Assembly (NCBI GenBank): GCA_018894105.1
Contig: CM032126.1
Location: 27,130,391-27,194,390 of the forward strand
Direction of reading: 5' to 3'
DNA length: 64,000 nucleotides
DNA from: Jacaranda mimosifolia
Lineage: Eukaryota; Streptophyta; Magnoliopsida; Lamiales; Bignoniaceae
The notes beneath the pieces were generated by a model. The model ran no database searches, was not told the origin of the DNA, and saw nothing but the letters and a program-made list of their open reading frames with translations. Both the position numbers and the translations under genes were made by a program. Below, piece by piece: positions 57,217 through 64,000 of the stretch. Every line of letters begins with the position of its first letter. Positions within the stretch are counted from its first letter, which is position 1.

Positions 57217-57549
57217 TTAATTAGGTGAAACACTATCCTCTTCGACCTCATCTTTGCACAATACCAAGTGCGTCGGAGTCCTCGTCATCTCCGCTGCAGT
57301 CGTGGGGGAGGGGGAGCAACCCGGCGAGGATTGGCCGATCAGCGCCAGGCAACCCTCACTCCACGATCGCCGAATTGGATACGAGACGTTGTTATGACGA
57401 GTCTGGTGTGAGCAATGGCCCCGGGACTTGTGGAGGGCGCAGCCACAGTTCTTGTGATAGGGGCGGCGTTGGATGCCCATATCTCCACCGGAAATGCAGC
57501 CCTCGAATAGGCCCCGAAGAAGCCCATCTCCAGCAGCTCCCGTCGCCAT
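57217..57549 (-). CDS. small conserved plant protein of unknown function, 110 aa
   Basis: Intronless frame starting MATGAAGDGLLRGLFEGCISGGDMGI, followed by the core RRPYHKNCGCALHK, then SRGHCSHQTRH, VSYPIRRSWSEGCLAL and a Ser/Pro-rich, acidic tail (KDEVEEDS). I recognise this as a conserved small-protein type of flowering plants but know no assigned function. The Cys/His spacing (C-x-C-x2-H-x5-C-x-H) suggests a small metal-binding knuckle, which is inference. No signal peptide or membrane helix is visible, so it is probably intracellular. It is the best preserved of the three family members here, with about 50% identity to the copy at 14099 over the first 60 residues. A TATA-like box lies about 215 bases upstream. 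GC content is higher than in its surroundings, as usual for a real exon. Confidence 0.85.
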   Translation of the reverse strand: MATGAAGDGLLRGLFEGCISGGDMGIQRRPYHKNCGCALHKSRGHCSHQTRHNNVSYPIRRSWSEGCLALIGQSSPGCSPSPTTAAEMTRTPTHLVLCKDEVEEDSVSPN

Positions 57550-57757
57550 AGTTAATTCTTCCCCTTAATATGTCACTCTCGACTGAATCTCTATCGAGAT
57601 GGTGCGAAGAATTTTGGGGGATTTTTTGGTGAGTGTGATTTGGGAGGGGGTGGAGGGGGGTTCGGGTGGGGGCTGGGTAGCACTGATGCCTGATGGACGG
57701 TTAAATATTGAGAAAAATGAGTGGGGTTTGCTAAACGTGTAAGCTGAGCGGACATAC

Positions 57758-57768
57758 CGTATATAGGC
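57758..57768 (-). promoter_or_regulatory. TATA-like box of the 110-aa protein gene
   Basis: The minus strand reads CGCCTATATACGG, about 215 bases upstream of the ATG. The leader between them is C/T-rich (CCACCCCCTCCC type) on the minus strand, common in plant 5' leaders. Confidence 0.45.
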
Positions 57769-57799
57769 GGGGACATGTGTAGGGGTCATAGACCTAGTA

Positions 57800-58755
57800 A
57801 CACTAGTGGGGCCCCCTCCCTTAAATTAAATTATTTATTTTAAGAAAGATGATGAATTATTATTATGATATTTTTAAATTATTTTTTCTATAATTGATTA
57901 AGATATTTAAATTATTTTATATTTATATTTATATACATAATTACACCTTTTGAATTTTTAAATAGATAATGCCAAACAATTGTCTTTGATGATAACAGCT
58001 TCTTCATCAAATTCCATCAATTTTTTGTTAAAAAAATGCATGTGAAAATTTTCCTCTGCTTTCAACAACAACCATAAAGTAATGGTGTAAAATTATAGTT
58101 ATACAATTTCACATTACACGTGCTGTAAAAATCACCAAAATAATAAATGCAATGCTTACCTTCATTATGTCAATTTTATAATAAAAATTGAATTTAGCAT
58201 GAAAAATTGAACTTATCAATCAATCACATCAAATAAATACTCCAAATCTGAACTTTGTAATACAAACATAATATTAATGCTTTTCATTAAATTTGCAACA
58301 TGATTGAGATACATGATTAAACTATTTTCATTAAATTCTAAAATAACTAAAAGTATTCAGAAAATTTCACGCAAAATAAGTGATTGTGTAGGAGCAAAAC
58401 GTTATGCCTGCAGAAAAATAGGAATCGCACAATAGATTCAAACAATGAATTATATAAAAACAAAATAAAATAGAAAACCATTTATAAAACATAAAGAAAA
58501 GGATGCAGATGTACACAACAAAAAAGTTGATAACAAAAATTATGGAAATGACATGAAAACCTTGAAGAGATTAAAATAAAAGCAGAGTGAGGACTTGGAT
58601 TATATATTTCTTCGAGAATTTGGTTGTTTTTAGCTGGTTAATAATTATAACAAGTTTTTTATTTTTATCTAATTTCATAACAATATATTTTGAATCAATA
58701 TAAAATAGAGAATAATGTAGTAGGATTTTTAATAGTAGAAATAGAGGGAATATGA
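57800..58755. other. non-coding interval upstream of the small gene
   Basis: AT-rich; no gene or bounded repeat seen. Confidence 0.4.
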
Positions 58756-59157
58756 TTTAGATCATCTCCACTCCTGGACCCATTTCAAGGTCTTTTTTTG
58801 CCACATCAGTAAAAATAGCATCCCAAGAGTATAACACTTATCAAAGATTCTACTTTTTATATTATTTTAATGTATATAATTATTATTTTAATATATTTAG
58901 ACTATTTTATTTTTATTAATTATTAATTAATTTCAATTTCTAAAAAATTATTTAAAAAATAAAAAAATTAATAACTGAAAAAAATATATATTTTGTTGAA
59001 CAACTTATCAAAAGATATATACTTGAAGCCTAAAGGAAAAAGAATAATACAAATAAATTTATGAACTGATACAATTTAGTTATCATGGTTTGATGATGAT
59101 TCATTGAGCCGCCGCATATGTTTTATCAAGTCGGCTTGCAATTTATGATGATGACCA

Positions 59158-59878
59158 TGTGAGCACAAATTTCTTTATCTGCAATAAATAAAATTACAAA
59201 ACAAGAAAAATCTATGCAAATAAAATGAAATTCAAACTTATCAATTGTAGATTCAATCTCTAATCTAATCCTTTAATTCTTCTCATTCAGATATGATTTT
59301 GAGATTTGATGAGTTCCGCGATGAATGCTCTGAAGTAATTTGAAATAACGCCAATTCAAGGAATTCGCACCTTAATCTTGAATCAAATGCCAAAATATAA
59401 TGAGCTCCATGAAGAACGCCTACAATGCCATGGATCTCTTTAAATTCGATTGAGAGAATTGCTGGACTCCTGCAAAGCTCCTCTAACCTGCTAAAATTTG
59501 TGTTGTGTGTAGAATGAGCTTCAGTCACCCCTTTTATATAGATGCTTGATGGGAGAATTTTAGATTGACTTGAACTTCTTTGACGGTTATCTTTTCAATA
59601 ATGTAATATCAAATATCAAGAAATAATATCAAATATCAAAAGATAATATCAAATATCTTTGATTTGATTGGTCTATAGACATAGACACTTCATCTTTGAT
59701 ACTTGTCAATATTTGATTTGATCATAAAATAAATACTAGAGTATTAATTAAAATTATTTATTTATCTTTTAGAATTAAATTTAATAAATTCCAAGATAAA
59801 TAGAAAATTTTGAATTAATAACTAGCATATTATTTTATATATGTCACTCACCAATTGGGCAAAATTAATACATCTACA
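59158..59878 (-). repeat. 3' LTR of the gag-only gypsy element
   Basis: Aligns with 62216-62951 throughout, for example the TTTGATGAGTTCC, CAAATGCC(C)AAAATATAATGAGCTCC and TTATATAGATGCTTGATGGG blocks. The other copy has short extra segments. Confidence 0.8.
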
Positions 59879-60061
59879 AATGCCCTCACTTCAAGGCTTG
59901 GTGAAAAATGTGTCAATCATCCACGAAAGAGGCAAAACTTGAAGTATTTGAGAATTTTTCTTTTTCTCCCAATTTTTTTCCATATGTTTGCAATAAGAAC
60001 ATCCTCAAAGCATTCCTCGAACTATGATGTCCAATATAAGGGTCAAGTTATACCATAATTC

Positions 60062-60960
60062 AAAGTAAATATATTTTGAGGAGGGTGCCAAATATATTTT
60101 GAGGAGGGTGCCATACACAGTTTATACTCATACAGGTCATGAGTAACATGCAATTTAGGCTCGTGCGTCTAGGAGCATATTTAACTTGAATAGATATTTT
60201 ATACTCGTATCAAGGAGTCCGCTTGAATTTGGTTGACAATTTATACTCATATCAAGAAGTTTATTTGAGTTTGACTTAATAAACAGTTTACACTCTTATT
60301 AAGGATTATATGGGGAGACTTTAACTTAAAATTTTAGATAGTTTATGCTCATATATAGGAGCATTATTGAAAGTTTAATCTTTTATCAAGGAACACATGA
60401 GGAGACTTTGAATATTTATATAGTTTGTGCTCGTATCTAGGAGCCTCATTAATAGTTTAAGCTCTTATCAAGGAGCACATGGGAAAACTTTAATTTAAAA
60501 TTTTCAAATAGTTTATGCTCGTATCTAGGAGCATTTGGAATTTGAAGACTTAAACTTTGGACTTGAAGACTTAAGTCTTGAATTTGGACATTTGGAGACT
60601 TAATTAAGTCTTGAATTTGAAAACTTGAAGACTTGAGTTGTGGATTTAGAGATTTGTACACTTGAGTTTTGAATTTGAAGACTTTGAAACCTGAGCCTTG
60701 ACTTGTGTACTTGGAGACTTGAGACATGATCTTGAATTTGAAGACTTGGAGACTTATAAATTTGAATCTTGGACTTAGAGACTTAGAGACTTGAGCCTTG
60801 ACTTGAAGTCTTGGAGACTTGAAGACTTGAGCCATGGATTTGAAGACTTGGAAACTTGAAAATTCGGATTCAAATACTTGTGGACTTGAGAATTTTAGAT
60901 ACTTTATACTCTTATCTAGGAGTATTAGTGATGGTTTAGGCCCATATCAAGGAGCACTTA
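60062..60960 (-). repeat. two kinds of degenerate tandem repeat in the gypsy 3' untranslated region
   Basis: At 60068-60113 a 23-bp unit (AATATATTTTGAGGAGGGTGCCA) occurs twice. From 60119 to 60540, and again near 60905-60960, about ten copies of TTTATACTCGTATCAAGGAGC-like words are spaced 25-90 bp apart. From 60540 to 60890 GACTTGAAGACTTGAGTCTTG-like units of about 12-25 bp follow. The minus-strand frame 60835-60449 reads through these repeats and is not considered a gene. Confidence 0.7.
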
Positions 60961-61079
60961 GAATTTGGAGATGAAAATTAATTGCCCCAACATTATCATC
61001 ATTGTCGCCACCACTTGAATCTTCTTGTTCGTCAAAATTCATATTCATTTCAATATTATATGAATGAGTTGTCAAATCT

Positions 61080-62011
61080 TCAAAAGTTTTTAGTTTGATT
61101 CCTTGAAGTACAAAGACTCCAATTCATTCCTTGGATACACATCTCAATTATTGAAGCCTCTAACAATTGATCTTTGCAGTTAAGAATCAAATTTCTCCAG
61201 CGATTGATGTAGTAAATGATAGGTTCTTCTTTCCACCGGTGAGAGTTGGTGAGTTCAATCAAGCTGATTATCCTTCAAGTGCTACAGAAACGATTGAGGA
61301 ACTCTTGTTCTAGTCGCCCCCAACTATCGATGGAGCCTGCTTCCAAGTTAATATACCAATCAAAAGCATAGTCATTTAATGATTGAATAAACTACTTGAC
61401 TAGATGATCTCCATATGTCCGAGTAATATTACAAGTTTCAATGAAATGAGCCACGCGTTGCTTTGGGTTGCCCTTGCCATCAAATTGCTGAAACTTTAGG
61501 GGCTGGTAACTAATAGGCATCTTCAAGTTGTCAATCCTTTAAGTATATAGCTTGGAGTAAGTCATAGACAATTTAGAACTTCCATCAAGCTTGCCTTTGA
61601 TAGTCCCTATGATAAACTCCTTCAATAGGTCATAGGAATTAGTCCATCAATGAAATCTTATAGTTCTTTTGTTGTAATCTCTTTATTTTTGGCTGATTGT
61701 CTCCTTGGGAATGTTTCATCTTCGTCTTGAGTCTTAATTTGTTTCTCTACCATGCAACTGACATCAAGATTGTCGACTTTGCTCATCAATTTGGAGATTT
61801 GAAAGTCTCTCTCTTGGACATGCCTTGTTAGTCCTTCAATAGTCATCGTCAAATTTGCAATTTGCTCCTCCAAGGTTGTAGCACTTGTCACCATCATCGT
61901 CACCATACTCGAAGAATTTGATGTCGAGTGGGGAATGGATGATGCAAATTCTTCCTTTGAGTTTCTGCTATCCTCATTCATATCAATAAAATGTGGCAAC
62001 ACCTTTTCCAT
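61080..62011 (-). pseudogene. gypsy gag, degenerate
   Basis: The stretch 62011-61658 encodes an N-terminal gag part with a coiled-coil-like LEEQIANLTMTIEGLTRHVQERDFQISKLMSKVDNL. Further gag continues with breaks (about 61500: QFDGKGNPKQRVAHFI-like on the minus strand) to 61262-61080 (HRWKEEPIIYYINRWRNLILNCKDQL). It would be the capsid; frames are broken. Confidence 0.65.
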
Positions 62012-62192
62012 AGCAAATGAGCCACCTCCAAAGATGATTGCAATTTCTTGGATATACCTTCTTGTGATGACGCCAACACTTTTTGCTCTAATACTTGAGG
62101 AATTTCATATAGTAATTTTCAATGCAACGGTTTTGTTGGGAGCTATTTGATACTTCAATCTTGATGAAAGAAAGAGATGAGAGGTAGAGATT

Positions 62193-62210
62193 GTCCCACC
62201 GAGCGTGCCA
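62193..62210 (-). other. primer-binding site of the gag-only gypsy element
   Basis: The minus strand reads TGGCACGCTCGGTGGGAC, five bases inside the 5' LTR; this is the TGGCACGCCCGGTGGGAC type common in plant gypsy elements. Confidence 0.75.
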
Positions 62211-62215
62211 AAATT

Positions 62216-62951
62216 TGTAAGCACAGATTTCTTTGTGTACAATAAATAAAATTACAAGACAAGAAAAACCTAGACAAATAAAATGAAATTCAAACTAATC
62301 AATTGTGGATTCAATCTCTAATCTAATCATTTGATTCTTTCTCTCCAAATATGATCTTGAGATTTGATGAGTTCCACAATAAATGTCTTGAACACTGTAG
62401 ATGTTCTTGAATTTAATTTGAAATAATGTCAATTCGAGGGCTTCAACCTTAATCTCGAATCAAATGCCCAAATATAATGAGCTCCGTGAAAAATGCCTTG
62501 AATGTCGTGGATCTCCTTAAATTTGATAAGAGAATTACTAGACTCCTTCAAAGTTCCTCTCACTTGCTGAAATTTGTGTTATGTGTAGAATGAGCTTTGA
62601 CCACCCCTCTTATATAGATGCTTGATGGGAGAATTCTAGATTAACTTGAACTTCTTTGAAGGTTATCTCTTTGATAATATAATATCAATATCAAGAGATA
62701 ATATCAAGTATCAAAAGATAATATCAGATATCTTTGATTTGATTAGTCTATAGACATAGACACTTCATCTTTGACATCTATCAATATTTAATTTGAGTAT
62801 AAAATAAATACTACAGTATTAATTAAAACTAACTATTTATCTTTTAGAATTAAATTTAATAAATTTCAAGATAAATAAAAAAATTTGAATTAATAATTAG
62901 CATATTATTTTATACGTGTCACTCTTCAATTGAGCAAAGTTAATGTCTACA
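62216..62951 (-). repeat. 5' LTR of the gag-only gypsy element
   Basis: Partner of 59158-59878. A TATATAAGAGGGG-type box lies on the minus strand near 62610. Confidence 0.8.
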
Positions 62952-63146
62952 GTCCCCTATCACGTATTCGAAGATGATTTGGGGGGTATGCTTCATACTC
63001 AGGTAAATGTTCTTGACAGATTTGAACTATTACACCATTGGTAGGCGCATTGTCGTATGAGAAATCAAGAGAAAATATGTTCCGCTCATCCTCAATGACT
63101 AGTTTTTTAAATCTTCCTTACAAAAAATTTCCACAATAACCAATAA

Positions 63147-63150
63147 GTTA

Positions 63151-63204
<54 letters not shown>

Positions 63205-63205
63205 T
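63147..63205 (+). repeat. compound (TA)n(TG)n(TA)n microsatellite
   Basis: TA units pass into about nine TG units and back to TA. Confidence 0.85.
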
Positions 63206-63410
63206 TACACTTAAAATTTTTGAAGTATATGAAATAATGATTTTTGAAATATATAAAATAATAATGTATGAGATATATAATTATATATATATATTAAAAT
63301 TTACTTATAAATTAATGCACAAATTAATATAATTTTTGAAATATTTTACATTAATTAAAATAAATTAAATAACAGAAAAAGATAAAAAAAATAATAATAA
63401 AATAAGAAAT

Positions 63411-63480
63411 GGAACCTTTGGTCAAGGTTCCACATTTGGAACCTTAACCAAAGGTTCCAACAGGTTCCAAATGTGGAACC
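63411..63480. repeat. nested inverted repeats of GGAACC
   Basis: Positions 63411-63458 form a 48-base hairpin (GGAACCTTTGGT...ACCAAAGGTTCC, with an inner AAGGTTCC / GGAACCTT pair, one mismatch, 6-base loop). A second hairpin (GGTTCC AAATGT GGAACC) follows at 63463-63480. Confidence 0.8.
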
Positions 63481-63784
63481 AAAATAGCACTTGAGTTGGT
63501 TACTAATTTGAGAAACAACACACCAAATAGACACGGGTTGGAAATGCCCTAGTAAGTATAGTACTTCTCCAACGTTTTTGGTGAAGAAGGTGATTTATTT
63601 TTAATCGTTTGGTAATTATGGGATTTGTTTTTAATTTTGTTTTTTACTTGAGAAATTAGAATAAAAAGACAAATATTTTCTCTTGTCAAATGAAGAAATA
63701 AATGGAATTTAGATGAAATGTCTAAGGTTACTTGCCAAAAGAGCAAAGACTAGAATATGTGATTGTATTTTTCTTATTTTTTTA

Positions 63785-64000
63785 GAGAAACGATGATATA
63801 TCATTAATGAGAGCCAAAATTACATCAGTCTCTTCTATCTCATTTTGTTAAATGGATAAAGCATTATTAGCAACAAAACAAACACAAGCATTAGTACTAC
63901 GTTTAATATGTACAAAGGAAATTGATTGAGCATATCCAACAAATCTTTTTGCATATGAAATTATTGGACCAATAGTAGAAAAAGCATCCTCATGTGACTA
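63785..64000 (-). pseudogene. 3' end of a LINE (RNase H tail), continues past window
   Basis: From the right edge the minus strand reads EDAFSTIGPIISYAKRFVG, SFVHIKRSTNACVCFVANNALSI, a stop, then DVILALINDISSFL. This matches the C-terminal end of the RVT_3 RNase H domain of plant LINE ORF2 proteins (VKRxxNxxAHxLA). A T-rich run on plus (63766-63784) fits the poly(A) tail. Confidence 0.6.

Larger units (their letters stand above)
59158..62951 (-). mobile_element. Ty3/gypsy LTR element with gag only, 3.8 kb
   Basis: Direct repeats 59158-59878 and 62216-62951 are LTRs (TGTGAGCACA / TGTAAGCACA start; TCTACA end), and a primer-binding site on the minus strand lies at 62193-62210. The interior is 2.3 kb and encodes only gag fragments, followed on the 3' side by long degenerate tandem repeats. 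No protease, RT or integrase, so non-autonomous. It is inserted in the Harbinger transposase. The flanking 5-mers (GACCA and GTCCC on plus) fit a mutated duplication of GACCC. Confidence 0.75.
59076..63105 (-). pseudogene. Harbinger transposase (DDE_Tnp_4 type), C-terminal remnant
   Basis: From about 63105 the minus strand reads VIEDERNIFSLDFSYDN and, just before the gypsy LTR, HLRIRDR. After the LTR element, from 59157, it goes on HHHKLQADLIKHM and ends NHDN-stop at 59076. Together these match the C-terminal NMIIEDERD...RDREAHHQLQADLIEHLW pattern of plant PIF/Harbinger transposases. Everything upstream of VIEDER is absent: the preceding bases do not encode the expected CVLHN. Confidence 0.65.
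58760..63549 (-). mobile_element. PIF/Harbinger relic, split by a gypsy element
   Basis: A minus-strand fragment of a Harbinger transposase lies on both sides of the gypsy element (63105-62952 and 59157-59076). The outer ends resemble each other in inverse orientation (58760 GATCATCTCCACTCC; 63549 inward GGGCATTTCCAACCC; 10 of 15). Three-base flanks (TTA and TAG) are not a clean pair, so the outer limits are tentative. The phrase GGTCTTTTTTTGCCACATCAG near the left end is common in plant Harbinger/MITE ends. Most of the transposase is missing. Confidence 0.5.

Noticed and set aside
1..64000. CRISPR arrays, bacterial operons, rRNA and tRNA genes
   Set aside because: None seen. Repeats here are LTRs, TIRs, microsatellites or degenerate tandem repeats, and I found no cloverleaf or rRNA segment by eye.

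Overview
This window is nuclear DNA of a eudicot plant. It is AT-rich, holds no bacterial-style operons, and most of it can be assigned to plant transposable elements: Ty1/copia, Ty3/gypsy, an L1-type LINE, and CACTA, hAT, MULE and PIF/Harbinger DNA transposons. I could not determine the species from sequence alone. Only one small gene family looks like host coding sequence: two intact intronless genes (14099-14410 and 57217-57549, both minus strand) and one frameshifted copy (9402-9666, minus). They share an MATG start, an RRPYHxNCxCALH core and a Cys/His cluster that could bind a metal. Their function is not known to me. | Layout. 1-6165: minus-strand Ty3/gypsy element running off the left edge; its 5' LTR is split by a small copia element (3404-5527) that carries only gag and part of the protease. 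6166 to about 17080: four degenerate tandem copies of a host segment, two of which carry the small gene. 17.1-19.3 kb: minor relics. 19371 to about 35299: a 5'-truncated minus-strand LINE with a probable 14-bp target duplication, split by a 10.7-kb CACTA element (22606-33306). The CACTA element carries a GGCCCA-rich minisatellite, a terminus of a second CACTA family, a long-TIR MULE-like element (26864-29008) and many AT-rich internal duplications. 36362-36695: a small CACTA-type MITE. 37035-39818: a 2.8-kb solo gypsy LTR. 40973-51407: a full-length copia element with 5-bp target duplications, inserted beside a possible start codon. Its reverse transcriptase region is tandemly duplicated, and a nearly intact hAT transposon (46433-50498) sits in its RNase H region. 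51.4-57.2 kb: mostly featureless apart from small MITEs. 57217-57549: the best-conserved small gene. 58.76-63.55 kb: a PIF/Harbinger relic whose transposase tail is split by a gag-bearing gypsy element (59158-62951). 63.78-64.0 kb: the 3' end of another LINE. | How it fits together. The coding content is that of selfish elements inserted into one another, and the order can be read from the junctions: LINE then CACTA; gypsy LTR then copia; copia then hAT; Harbinger then gypsy. Almost every element protein carries stops or frameshifts. The hAT transposase is the closest to intact, with a single missing base in the part I read. The host material is the tandem gene segment on the left and its paralogue about 43 kb away, with the transposons between them.
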